DNA of 16,988 nt from DATELY01 sp035276085 (GCA_035276085.1 DATELY010000240.1:1-16988); one strand, 5' to 3'. Positions 1-7,336 are shown, counted from the first letter of the stretch. Notes: generated from the letters alone by a model not told the origin. A program made the numbers and translations.

Positions 1-1181
1 GGGTTTCGTTCCAGCCCGAGTACATGCCGGCCATAATTTTCGTTTGCGATGTCAGGGGCCAGCGCCATGTGGCAACTTGCCGAATGCACATCTCTCCAGG
101 CGCGCTGAAGCGGATTCGTGTCGACGAGCCCCCGTGCTCCACCCATCTGGAACAGCTTGTCGACCGCGTTGTAGGCGAGCCGGACGGCATACGTGAAATC
201 CCGCCGATTGCGATAGCGCTCCGGTAGCGTTACCGAACCGCGGTTCAGCACGTCGGTTACCTTGTGCAGCAGCATCTGCGCGAGATCGAGTTCGGTATCG
301 GCCTCCGACAGACGCAGCTGCAGCGCCTGCTGCCCTGCCACCTGCTCCCTCGTGGCGGTTGACACCCTCTGCTTCGTCCACTCGACCCATTTATCGCGGG
401 CGCCAATCGCCATGCCGACCGCCGGTGAGGCTATCGACAGAGGAATAGCGGTGTACATCGGCAGCCGATAAATGTTGTTCGTGTTGATTTTGTTGCCCGG
501 ACTTTCGCCCTCGCGAAGATCGCCCAGGTCCAACATGAATTCGTCGGGGACGAACGCCTCCTCCACGACAACGTCATTGCTTCCCGTGCCGCGCAGGCCG
601 ACGTTGAACCACGTGTCGACAACCTGGAAGTCAGGGCGACGGACGAGACACGCCATTACCCGCGGCGGACCTTCACCAGAAATCGCGGGGATCAGTGCGC
701 CCAGCATGACCCAGTTGCAAAGATCGACCCCGCTCGACCATTGCCAGCGGCCAGAGAACCGTATCCCGCCGCTGACGACCTTGACCTTTCCCGTCGGCGT
801 GAAGGAAGAAGCAATGCGGGCGTTCGGGTCCTCTCCCCAGATCCGTTCCTGAGCCTTCTCAGGAAACTGCGCGAGCAGCCAGCTGTGTGAGTTGAGAAGT
901 GAGAGCAGCCAGGCTTCGGAACCGCAACCCGCGCTGCCAGCAATCACGGTGTCGACAAAGGTTCGCCAATCAACCTCAAAACCTTGCCAGCGCCTCGGAC
1001 GCAGCAAACTCGTCAGACCATAACTCTCCATCTCCTCGACGGCTTCCTCCGCCACACGACGAGCTTTTTCAGTTCTGTCGGCGCGCGTGAGCGCACTCTT
1101 GGCGAAGGCGGCGGCTCGGGAGACCAACTCCGCGTGGCTCGGTACTGCATCCCTAGCGCTGCTCTGGTGAACGACTGACAT
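1..1181 (-). CDS. HsaA-type flavin-dependent monooxygenase, acyl-CoA dehydrogenase fold (3' end cut by window)
   Basis: I translated 393 codons from the ATG at 1181 (complement) to the left edge without a stop. GGAG lies 7 nt upstream of the start. The protein has the acyl-CoA dehydrogenase fold as used by class D two-component monooxygenases such as HsaA: GRWQWSSG at residues 144-151, GLRGTGSNDV at 195-204, and a C-terminal stretch with LFQMGGARGL (343-352), NPLQRAWRDVHSASCH (356-371). The arginine/histidine-rich C-terminal motif is typical of the flavin hydroxylases, not of true acyl-CoA dehydrogenases. Such enzymes use reduced FMN or FAD from a separate reductase to hydroxylate a phenolic ring; no reductase is in the window. 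HsaA is about 390-400 residues, so only a few residues are probably missing. The gene is divergent from the decarboxylase gene, with 490 nt between them. Family assignment is firm; the substrate is unknown. Confidence 0.88.
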   Translation of the reverse strand, partial: MSVVHQSSARDAVPSHAELVSRAAAFAKSALTRADRTEKARRVAEEAVEEMESYGLTSLLRPRRWQGFEVDWRTFVDTVIAGSAGCGSEAWLLSLLNSHSWLLAQFPEKAQERIWGEDPNARIASSFTPTGKVKVVSGGIRFSGRWQWSSGVDLCNWVMLGALIPAISGEGPPRVMACLVRRPDFQVVDTWFNVGLRGTGSNDVVVEEAFVPDEFMLDLGDLREGESPGNKINTNNIYRLPMYTAIPLSIASPAVGMAIGARDKWVEWTKQRVSTATREQVAGQQALQLRLSEADTELDLAQMLLHKVTDVLNRGSVTLPERYRNRRDFTYAVRLAYNAVDKLFQMGGARGLVDTNPLQRAWRDVHSASCHMALAPDIANENYGRHVLGLERN

Positions 1182-1671
1182 TCAGAATCTCCGTGTGCGT
1201 CTTTCGTCAGATCTAAGAAGAAAAAACCAATGCCCTCGACCGCATGAATGCGCGATGCGACTGACGCTACGGCTGAACCTGCGCTTGGCTGTCGAGACTT
1301 GCGGCTGACCATCGTCGCGACAGTGAGGACCCAATTGTGTGAACAAGCCGACGACCGTCGAAACTGCGGGCGGATCCCGCGGAGCAGATTGTTAATCGCT
1401 CGCGAGAGCGCGGAAAAATGGGAGTTGATGATGGTATGGATCGCGCGACGCGATGAGTTGCTTGGATCGGTCGCAGCGATGAGTTCTATCCGCAAATGCG
1501 TTGGAAGAGGCTCGGAGTGGGTGTTGACCGCAAGGACACAGGTTACGCAAGCTGAAACTCTCGTTGGCAGAACCGCAGAGCAGTCATGCCCGCAGCTGTA
1601 TTCCAACTCGGGAGCTCAGCCTTCAACGGTTGCAGCGCAGGTCCCTTCTTTTCTGAAAAGGTGGACTGGTC
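1182..1671. other. 490-nt gene-less divergent intergenic region
   Basis: This stretch separates the minus-strand monooxygenase from the plus-strand decarboxylase. Open frames cross it on both strands, but their translations resemble no family and they run on into the real genes as shadows. It contains the direct repeat described separately (1438-1485) and a small palindrome CTCGCGAG at 1399-1406. I found no convincing sigma70 promoter. It should hold the promoters of both divergent genes. Confidence 0.6.
1438..1485. repeat. Two 22-bp direct repeats with 26-bp period, possible regulator site
   Basis: Copies at 1438-1459 and 1464-1485 both have the form GGATCG-N6-GCGATGAGTT. They match at 18 of 22 positions and are separated by 4 bp. 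The two copies are in phase at 26 bp (about 2.5 helical turns) inside the divergent intergenic region. This is the kind of layout used by dimeric activators, but no binding protein can be named. Confidence 0.45.
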
Positions 1672-2664
1672 GTGCGAATAGTTGCGCTCGAGGAGCATTT
1701 CAGTCATCCGGATTTCATCAGCCGCATCCAGCCGGAGCGAATAGCCGAGCGCGGCTACCCACTGCCCGGGCCGGGTCTCGCGGCGGCAATGCGCGTGGAG
1801 CAGCTTTCCGACACCGGTCCCAATCGGCTTGCCGACATGGAAGCCGCCGGGATCGACGTGCAGGTCCTCTCGGGTTGCGGCCCAGGAGCCGATCTTCTCG
1901 ATGGGCAGGAGGGCCGCGCTTTCGCGCGAGACTTCAACGACAGACTTGCCAGAATTGTCGCCGAGGGAGGCGGTCACTACGCGGCCTTCGCGCACCTTCC
2001 CATGACCGATCCCGATGCCGCCGCCGACGAACTCGAACGATGCGTGACTGACTATCGGTTCTGCGGTGCGTTAATCAGCGGCGACACCAATGGGCGGTTC
2101 CTGGATCACCTGTCCTTCGCGCCCATTCTCGAGCGAGCGGAGCGGCTCGATGTGCCGCTCTATGTTCACCCGAATGTGCCGCCGTTGGCGGTGCGGGAGG
2201 CCTATTACTCAGGCTTCCCCGCGCCCGTGGACTTTCTCTTCGCGACAGCCGGCTGGGGTTGGCACGCGGAAACCGCGGTTCATATCCTGCGGATGGTGCT
2301 CGCCGGAACGCTGGAACGTCATCGCAAGCTCAAGCTCATCGTCGGGCACATGGGGGAGGGTCTTCCCGCGATGCTCGACCGGTGCGATCAAGTCCTTTCG
2401 CCCCATGTGAGCCCCCATCTTGGGCGAACGGTCAAAGAAACGATTCTCGACCAGGTCTGGATCACGACGAGCGGGCTTTTCAGTTGGCCACCGATGGCGG
2501 TCGCGCTGCTGACCTTTGGCATCGACCGCGTTCTGTTCTCCGTAGACTACCCCTTTGGCGCGAACGGCGTGGCCCGTAAATTTCTCGATCATCTGCCACT
2601 GGCGTCAGCAGACAAGGCCAAGATCGCTCACGGCAATGCTGATCGTCTTCTGAAACTCGGCTAA
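1672..2664 (+). CDS. Amidohydrolase-2 family metal-dependent decarboxylase (ACMSD / gamma-resorcylate decarboxylase type)
   Basis: This 330-residue TIM-barrel protein starts at GTG 1672, with AAGGTGG about 8 nt upstream, and opens with MRIVALEEHF, the hallmark of this family. The metal ligands expected from gamma-resorcylate decarboxylase are all present: E7 and H9 in the EEHF motif, H166 in PLYVHPNVP and D292 in SVDYPFG. H226 in VGHMGEG is the conserved second-shell or catalytic histidine. Family members remove CO2 without oxidation from hydroxylated aromatic or heteroaromatic carboxylates (2,3-dihydroxybenzoate, gamma-resorcylate, ACMS, 3,6-dihydroxypicolinate) in the cytoplasm. Neighbours are a divergent flavin monooxygenase and a convergent alpha/beta hydrolase. 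A hydrolase rather than decarboxylase role is possible but less likely. Confidence 0.88.
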   Translation: MRIVALEEHFSHPDFISRIQPERIAERGYPLPGPGLAAAMRVEQLSDTGPNRLADMEAAGIDVQVLSGCGPGADLLDGQEGRAFARDFNDRLARIVAEGGGHYAAFAHLPMTDPDAAADELERCVTDYRFCGALISGDTNGRFLDHLSFAPILERAERLDVPLYVHPNVPPLAVREAYYSGFPAPVDFLFATAGWGWHAETAVHILRMVLAGTLERHRKLKLIVGHMGEGLPAMLDRCDQVLSPHVSPHLGRTVKETILDQVWITTSGLFSWPPMAVALLTFGIDRVLFSVDYPFGANGVARKFLDHLPLASADKAKIAHGNADRLLKLG

Positions 2665-2766
2665 CTGCATTGTCTTTCCGCGGCGGGTAGTCACGCCATC
2701 GACCCTCATCGAACACACCGCCGTCGCTGCGTCGTGCGTGCGATGCGGACGAGCCGGTTCGCTACA

Positions 2767-3693
2767 TCATTCCTGCGGCTGACGGTTCTCGCGCATCCAT
2801 CGGGCCACCTTCGTGGCCCACGCGCCGGATGGATCGCCGGCTGCGATGCTCGCTTCGAAGTGGTTGCAGTTCTCCATGATTTCGACGTGCAATGGAATGG
2901 ACGCTGCCTGCAGTGCGCCCACCATTTCCTCCGCCTGTCGAATGAGATGAGGGAAGTCGCGGCTGCCGTAACTTAGAAAGAACGGTGGCGTGCAACCGGG
3001 AGAGAGCTTTAGTAACGGCGAGGCGAGATCGTCCATGGCGGGATCGCTGCCTAGAAACCGCGGCCGCTTTGCGAGGCCACTCTGTTCTCCGAATCGGTAC
3101 ACGCCCGAGATCGGAGTGCATCCGCGGAGCGCGTTGGTCGGTAGCTGTCGAGCGGCACGCCAATCGTCGGTCACGGCCAGCAACGCGGCATAGTGGGCGC
3201 CGGCGGAGTGGCCTCCCACGAAGAGGCCACCTTTGGAGCCCATCGATGGCATCAACAGCCGATGGACCCAGGCTATGGCGTCGGCACAGTCGTTCAAGCC
3301 TGCCGGGAATACGTGCTGTGGCGCCAACCGGTAGGTGGCGCTAACGAACGTGATGCCATGAGCGTTGAAGGGCGGGGCCATGAAGTACATCCATTCCTTG
3401 TACCCGTTCGTCCAGCCGCCGCCATGAAAGAAGACGAGCACGAGGCCGTTCGGTTCGGCGGCAGGGAAGATCGTCAATGCTTGGTGCGGATCAGTTCCGT
3501 ACTGAACATCTTGACCTCGCAGAGTCGCGCCAAGCGATAGGACACGTTTCGCGTACTCCTCACCGACCGGCGACAACGGCTCTTGAGCTGGATAGGCAGC
3601 GAGACGAAGTGCGAGTGCGTCCTCGTTCTCATCAGTGTGGGAATGAAGCGTGGGGTCAGTCATTACTGGTGCCGTGGATTGGCATTGCGCCAT
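2767..3693 (-). CDS. Alpha/beta hydrolase, HSL / kynurenine-formamidase-like (HGGGW, GHSAG)
   Basis: This is a 308-residue cytoplasmic serine hydrolase. HGGGW at residues 90-94 forms the oxyanion hole. The catalytic triad is S163 in GHSAG, D246 in YGSRDFP and H278 in NCNHFE. The HGGGW form with a short cap region resembles kynurenine formamidases and BD-FAE/HSL esterases, which cleave N-formyl amides or short esters. I chose the ATG at 3693 because GAGGAAGG directly precedes it; the ATG at 3663 has no such site. The gene is divergent from tetR, and a good promoter lies at 3724-3752. In a NicX-type pathway it could remove the formyl group from the ring-opened product, but this is inference; the known NicD deformylase is a different alpha/beta hydrolase type. 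Confidence 0.86.
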   Translation of the reverse strand: MAQCQSTAPVMTDPTLHSHTDENEDALALRLAAYPAQEPLSPVGEEYAKRVLSLGATLRGQDVQYGTDPHQALTIFPAAEPNGLVLVFFHGGGWTNGYKEWMYFMAPPFNAHGITFVSATYRLAPQHVFPAGLNDCADAIAWVHRLLMPSMGSKGGLFVGGHSAGAHYAALLAVTDDWRAARQLPTNALRGCTPISGVYRFGEQSGLAKRPRFLGSDPAMDDLASPLLKLSPGCTPPFFLSYGSRDFPHLIRQAEEMVGALQAASIPLHVEIMENCNHFEASIAAGDPSGAWATKVARWMRENRQPQE

Positions 3694-3723
3694 CCTTCCT
3701 CTATTAAGCCGGTCCCAAAATTC

Positions 3724-3752
3724 AGTCTAGGGTGGGGCGGGTAGAATCTCAA
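3724..3752 (-). promoter_or_regulatory. Sigma70-type promoter for the alpha/beta hydrolase gene
   Basis: On the minus strand TTGAGA (3752-3747) and TAGACT (3729-3724) are separated by 17 bp, matching the consensus at 5/6 and 4/6 positions. It points to the hydrolase start at 3693. The candidate operator at 3756-3768 lies 3 bp upstream of the -35 box. Confidence 0.55.
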
Positions 3753-3755
3753 TAC

Positions 3756-3768
3756 CGAACGACATTCG
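3756..3768. promoter_or_regulatory. Candidate TetR operator, copy 1
   Basis: The sequence CGAACGACATTCG has CGAA/TTCG arms around a 5-nt centre. It abuts the -35 box of the hydrolase promoter, just upstream of tetR. A related 13-mer occurs at the second promoter flanking tetR (4537-4549). Assignment to the adjacent TetR protein is inference. Confidence 0.4.
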
Positions 3769-3869
3769 TAAAAATGGACTCCTTGACCGGGGCCGAGGGA
3801 GATCCAGCGTGCCAATCTGCTGGCGGCGGAGCAGAATCGCTTGCATCTTTTCACAGAAGAGTCAGAGGA

Positions 3870-4460
3870 ATGGTTCAGCGGAAAAAAGATGACGTTCGCG
3901 ACGCGATCCTGTCAGCTGCGTTTCACTTGTTCACCGAGAAAGGCTACAGCGAGACGACGGTCCCAGCCATCGCGCGACGGGCGGGGATCTCCACCGCCAA
4001 TGTTTACGTGTACTTCGGATCCAAGATGCAGATCCTCTTCACGCTATTTACGCCGTGGCTCGAGGATCGCCTCGCGAAGCTGGACAAGTCGCTGAGCAGG
4101 ATCTCCGATCCGAAGCTGCGACTGAAAAAACTGTTGCTCGTGTTGTGGCGAGATCTCCCGCAGGAGAACAACGGTTTCGCTCACAACGTAGTGGACGCAA
4201 TCTCGTCCAATCGGAGTCGCGAAGAGTACGACCCACAATTGCGCGAGCACTTCGTGGAGCGCGTGGTCCAATGGCTGCAAGACTGCACTGGCATGGGAAG
4301 GAAGGAGTGCCGCCATGCCGCCATCGTCATAGTGATGGCTTTCGACGGGTTCGCCGCCAACGCAAGTCTCGAGCAGGGGGTGGCGTGTACTCCCGAGACG
4401 GTGGAGTTGTTCAGCACACTCTTGCTGGACCACCGGTCGGCGACGAAGGAAGCCACCTGA
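3870..4460 (+). CDS. TetR/AcrR family transcriptional regulator
   Basis: From ATG 3870 this is a 196-residue protein. The N-terminal TetR helix-turn-helix covers about residues 8-55: AILSAAFHLFTEKGYSETT leads into VPAIARRAGIS and VYVYFGSK, the classical pattern. The rest is the helical ligand-binding and dimer domain, which is not recognisable to a subfamily. The frame stays open back to GTG 3732 and ATG 3774. I prefer 3870 because it puts the helix-turn-helix at the usual distance from the N-terminus and leaves the upstream promoter and operator outside the gene; AGAAGAG at 3854-3860 may serve as ribosome binding site. The gene lies between the divergent hydrolase and the oxygenase operon and probably represses both, with a pathway compound as inducer. 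Confidence 0.85.
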   Translation: MVQRKKDDVRDAILSAAFHLFTEKGYSETTVPAIARRAGISTANVYVYFGSKMQILFTLFTPWLEDRLAKLDKSLSRISDPKLRLKKLLLVLWRDLPQENNGFAHNVVDAISSNRSREEYDPQLREHFVERVVQWLQDCTGMGRKECRHAAIVIVMAFDGFAANASLEQGVACTPETVELFSTLLLDHRSATKEAT

Positions 4461-4506
4461 GCGAGCATGTAAACCGCCATGTTGCCCGCGCAATGACGGA
4501 GGAATA

Positions 4507-4534
4507 TTGACAATCTGCTGATGCTCGCGATAAT
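4507..4534 (+). promoter_or_regulatory. Strong sigma70-type promoter for the oxygenase-EthD-NicX run
   Basis: A perfect -35 box TTGACA (4507-4512) and GATAAT (4529-4534, 5/6) are separated by 16 bp. Transcription would start near 4541, leaving a leader of about 87 nt before the start codon at 4628. This is the best promoter in the window, and a candidate operator overlaps its start point. Confidence 0.65.
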
Positions 4535-4536
4535 AA

Positions 4537-4549
4537 CGAACAGTGATCG
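4537..4549. promoter_or_regulatory. Candidate TetR operator, copy 2
   Basis: CGAACAGTGATCG shares CGAAC-N4-WTCG with the site at 3756-3768. It begins 2 bp after the -10 box and covers the expected transcription start, a position where bound repressor would block initiation. It is less symmetric than copy 1. Confidence 0.38.
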
Positions 4550-4627
4550 GTTTTGAGGCAGGCATTGCAATCGAGCCTGGCCTGTAGCACCGCCTGGCCG
4601 CAGGCGCTTACCGAGGCGAGCACGACA

Positions 4628-5584
4628 ATGAACCTTCGACCTCTGCGTCCCGTCACCGAAGAAGAGATCCAAAAGTTCGAACGCGATGGATTCGTTCACC
4701 TCGAGAACATCCTGAGCGACGATTGGGTGACGCTGCTCGATCGCACCATCGAGGCGCTCGCGGCAAATCCGAGTGGGCAAGTTATCGACTTCACCACCTT
4801 GGGCATGATGGCGGAGGCGACGGAGACGGTCGATGCGCTGGTGGCCGATGGCGAGTGGAAGGATCCGGAGAAGCGCGCGTGGGCATCCCCAGCTGCGATG
4901 GCCAACAACATCTTGCGGGAGGAGGTGGCTGTCGAGAATGCGCAACGAGGTCACTTTGTCTCGATGACCGGCGCATTCCGCCGGTGCGAGCCGATCAACG
5001 AGCTCGTGTGCAAGTCGCCCGTTCCCGAGATCGCCTCCAGGCTGATGCGGTCGAAGAAGGTTTACGTGTACGACGATCAGGTGCTTCTGAAACCGCCGTA
5101 CACGCTCGAGAAGACCGCGTGGCACCAGGACAACGGTTACGATCATGTCGCGGGCGATCAGCTTCTGGGCATCCGCATTCCGACGACCCGAGAGACGATG
5201 GAGATGGGCCCGGTCGGCTACCTGCGAGGCAGCCACAAGGACGGGGTGATCTACAAGGTAAATTACTTCATCTCGGAAGTCGGCAACGAGCGCGACACCG
5301 GTGCTCCGATTCCTGACATCGAAGGGCACGAGCAGGATTTCGCGGTGGAGTACTGCCAGCCGCAACCGGGTGACGTCGTTGTCCACCACCTGCGCACTCT
5401 GCACGGCGCGGGGGGTAATCGCTCGAAGACCACGGCTCGAAAGGCAATCACCATCCGTTACGCCGGTGACGACGCGCGGTTCCTGCATCGTCCGTTTGCC
5501 CCGCCGCAGGACGTATTCCACTTGAAGAATGGCGATCCTCTGGACCTGGATCCCGCGAACCATCCAGTGGTCTGGCCACGCTAA
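4628..5584 (+). CDS. Phytanoyl-CoA dioxygenase (PhyH) family Fe(II)/2-oxoglutarate oxygenase
   Basis: This 318-residue protein carries the double-stranded beta-helix oxygenase signature: H166-x-D168 in AWHQDNGYDH and the distal histidine H259 in TLHGAGGN bind iron. R265 or R271, 6-12 residues further on, would hold 2-oxoglutarate. Such enzymes hydroxylate small substrates while turning 2-oxoglutarate into succinate and CO2. I chose ATG 4628, after GAGGCGAG, over an upstream TTG at 4553. That longer form adds 25 unrelated residues and starts close to the expected transcription start. It is the first gene of a plus-strand run; the EthD gene starts 11 nt after its stop. The substrate cannot be read from the sequence. 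Confidence 0.87.
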   Translation: MNLRPLRPVTEEEIQKFERDGFVHLENILSDDWVTLLDRTIEALAANPSGQVIDFTTLGMMAEATETVDALVADGEWKDPEKRAWASPAAMANNILREEVAVENAQRGHFVSMTGAFRRCEPINELVCKSPVPEIASRLMRSKKVYVYDDQVLLKPPYTLEKTAWHQDNGYDHVAGDQLLGIRIPTTRETMEMGPVGYLRGSHKDGVIYKVNYFISEVGNERDTGAPIPDIEGHEQDFAVEYCQPQPGDVVVHHLRTLHGAGGNRSKTTARKAITIRYAGDDARFLHRPFAPPQDVFHLKNGDPLDLDPANHPVVWPR

Positions 5585-5595
5585 GGAGGCTGAGT

Positions 5596-5958
5596 ATGTA
5601 CGCCGTCAGAATCCAATATCCTCGCACTGCCGGATCAACCTTCAACCTGCGTCACTACCTCGACGTGCATACGCCGTTGGGACTGGGCCTGTTGAAATCG
5701 ACTTACGGCATCGTACCCGTTCGGGTCGAAATCGATGCCGAACCGATTCCGCTCGGCGCGCAGCCGCCCCCGTATCATTGTGCGAGCAATCTCTATTTCG
5801 CCGAGCTGTCGCACGTAGAGGCGTTCAAAGCTCTGTTCGACCGGGAAGACACCGCCAAGCAGCTGGCCGACGACTTCCAGTACTACACCACGAACCATCC
5901 CGTGATCTCGGTTTCCAAGCTGCTTGAAGTCGATCCGGTGAAGCATGTTCCGCTCTGA
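5596..5958 (+). CDS. EthD-like dimeric alpha/beta-barrel protein
   Basis: This is a 120-residue protein starting at ATG 5596, with a perfect AAGGAGG 6 nt upstream. The opening MYAVRIQYPR strand, HYLDVHTPLGLGLLK and the later YHCASNLYFAEL segment fit the EthD/stress-responsive ferredoxin-like barrel. In that family a histidine in the Y-x-x-x-H region is conserved. EthD proteins are small cytoplasmic dimers of uncertain activity, often co-transcribed with oxidative catabolic enzymes; relatives act as decarboxylases, cyclases or isomerases. The gene is tightly coupled to the preceding oxygenase gene, so the two probably act on the same compound. I cannot name a reaction. Confidence 0.75.
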   Translation: MYAVRIQYPRTAGSTFNLRHYLDVHTPLGLGLLKSTYGIVPVRVEIDAEPIPLGAQPPPYHCASNLYFAELSHVEAFKALFDREDTAKQLADDFQYYTTNHPVISVSKLLEVDPVKHVPL

Positions 5959-6065
5959 GCGCGGGACGGCTCTTGTTACACCGTCAGCAGCAAACTCCAG
6001 CGCCTGCCGGGTAATGCGCTACCAGCTCCGCTCTTTGTCAGCCCTCTGAAGCGAAAGGGAAACCC

Positions 6066-7142
6066 ATGCATTCCGCCATACGCACTCAGGAACTCAACCC
6101 CGCCAAAATGGCCGGGCTGTTCCGCAAACAATTCGAGCTGTGCAAGTTGGTGCGCGGCCAGACGATCGCCATCGTGAGCGATCTGGGCACGCGCCGTGAC
6201 TATATTCAAGCCGCCTTCGCCGCCGCCGAAGACCTGGGGATCGACATCTACGAGATGTGTGTCAACACCATCCCGGGCTGGACGAAGGTCGGCGTGCCGA
6301 CCATTGGCCAGTGCAAGGGGACGCTGGAGGCCCTGTGCGCTGTTGACATGGTTCTCATCTTCCACGTGCCTCTGTTTTCCAAGTGGTTGAAAGAGGTGAT
6401 GAGCCGCGGTGTTCGGGTGCAAATGATCATCGACACCCCTGACGATCTGTATCACCTGCAATCGCCTCCGGGTTTGAGGGAGGCGATGCTCCATGCGCAT
6501 GCACTGTATGAGAAAACCCGCGAGGTGCGCGTCACCAGCAAAGCTGGGACCGATCTCACTTACACGCGTGGTCAATATCCGGTGATGAGCCAGTACGGTA
6601 TGGCAGATGAGCCCGGTCGCTTCGATCACTGGGGCGCCGGTCTGCTGCACACATTCCCGGACGAGGGCAGCGCTCACGGCCAAGTCGTTATCGCTCCAGG
6701 CGATATCATCATCCTGCCGTACTGCAGATACGTGCAGGACGAGATTCGCCTCGAGGTCCGCGAAGGTCATGTCACGAAAATCGAGGGAGGGTTGGACGCC
6801 ACGCTGATGCGCGATTGGCTTGCCGAAGGCGTTACCGGCGATACGGACCGTGATCCCTACGCGGTCTCTCACCTCGGCTGGGGCCTGAATCCTCAGGCTC
6901 GTTGGGACTCGTTGGCGATGTACGGCGACGAGCCGGAGCACAGTCGTGCCGCCGCGCGCAGCTTCCCCGGCAACTTCCTGTTCTCCACGGGACCGAACAG
7001 TCAGGGCGGTGGCAAGCGCGTCACTCGAGGGCACTACGACGTGCCGATGCGCGGCTGCACGATCTCACTGGACGGTCGAGTAGTGGTCAAGGACGGCGCA
7101 ATCGTCGATCCTCGAATGATCGTTCCGAAGGTGGCGCGCTGA
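6066..7142 (+). CDS. NicX-like 2,5-dihydroxypyridine 5,6-dioxygenase family protein
   Basis: This 358-residue protein has the M29-aminopeptidase-like fold of NicX. Its iron ligands line up with those of Pseudomonas putida NicX (H265, H318, D320): H269 in AVSHLGWGLNP, and H323 and D325 in RGHYDVPM. The spacing is almost the same. NicX opens the ring of 2,5-dihydroxypyridine to N-formylmaleamate using Fe(II) and O2 in the cytoplasm. Length matches the family (about 350). AAAGGGA lies about 7 nt upstream of ATG 6066. The gene follows the EthD gene after 107 nt in which I see no terminator, so it is probably in the same operon. The exact substrate may be another hydroxylated N-heterocycle. Confidence 0.82.
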   Translation: MHSAIRTQELNPAKMAGLFRKQFELCKLVRGQTIAIVSDLGTRRDYIQAAFAAAEDLGIDIYEMCVNTIPGWTKVGVPTIGQCKGTLEALCAVDMVLIFHVPLFSKWLKEVMSRGVRVQMIIDTPDDLYHLQSPPGLREAMLHAHALYEKTREVRVTSKAGTDLTYTRGQYPVMSQYGMADEPGRFDHWGAGLLHTFPDEGSAHGQVVIAPGDIIILPYCRYVQDEIRLEVREGHVTKIEGGLDATLMRDWLAEGVTGDTDRDPYAVSHLGWGLNPQARWDSLAMYGDEPEHSRAAARSFPGNFLFSTGPNSQGGGKRVTRGHYDVPMRGCTISLDGRVVVKDGAIVDPRMIVPKVAR

Positions 7143-7156
7143 ACTTGGCGAGCGGG

Positions 7157-7174
7157 AAAGAGTGCAAAGAGTGC
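7157..7174 (+). repeat. Perfect 9-bp tandem duplication
   Basis: AAAGAGTGC occurs twice head to tail, 15 nt after the stop codon of the NicX-like gene. Bases 7158-7166 are the exact reverse complement of 7323-7331 near the lipoprotein start, so a long-range stem across the gap is possible. Confidence 0.5.
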
Positions 7175-7243
7175 TATTGAGGCGCGACCAGGCATCTGCA
7201 GGTTTCCTTTGTTCGCGTAGTGCGGTTGATCACTTGCACACAT

Positions 7244-7259
7244 CGTTTCGCCTGAAACG
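7244..7259 (+). other. Hairpin CGTTTC-GCCT-GAAACG
   Basis: A perfect 6-bp inverted repeat with a 4-nt loop lies in the 215-nt gap between the NicX-like and lipoprotein genes. No T-run follows, so it is not a standard intrinsic terminator. It could be a weak end for the upstream operon or a protein site. Confidence 0.4.
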
Positions 7260-7320
7260 TACTGCCGGTGCATGGACATCGTCCTGCTTCAATTGCGACG
7301 TAGCGTTCCCTCTGAAAGCA

Positions 7321-7336
7321 GCTGCACTCTTGCAGC
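7321..7336 (+). other. Leader hairpin GCTGCA-CTCT-TGCAGC before the lipoprotein gene
   Basis: A perfect 6-bp stem with a 4-nt loop ends 8 nt before the GAGGAG ribosome binding site of the lipoprotein gene. It would form in the 5' leader of that mRNA. A regulatory role is only inferred from its position. Confidence 0.4.

Noticed and set aside
1013..1606. 197-residue minus-strand open frame over the intergenic region
   Set aside because: It overlaps the 5' end of the well-supported monooxygenase gene on the same strand in another frame, and its translation resembles no protein family.
1248..2051. 267-residue plus-strand open frame
   Set aside because: It runs into the decarboxylase gene in another frame and becomes an arginine/serine-rich shadow there.
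2665..2766. Terminator between the convergent decarboxylase and hydrolase genes
   Set aside because: I looked for a stem with a T-run on either strand of this 102-nt gap and found none worth calling.
4181..5563. 460-residue minus-strand open frame
   Set aside because: It is the antisense shadow of the PhyH-type oxygenase and the tetR end; both sense genes have clear family motifs.
5976..7034. 352-residue minus-strand open frame
   Set aside because: Antisense of the NicX-like gene, whose iron ligands and start site are clear.
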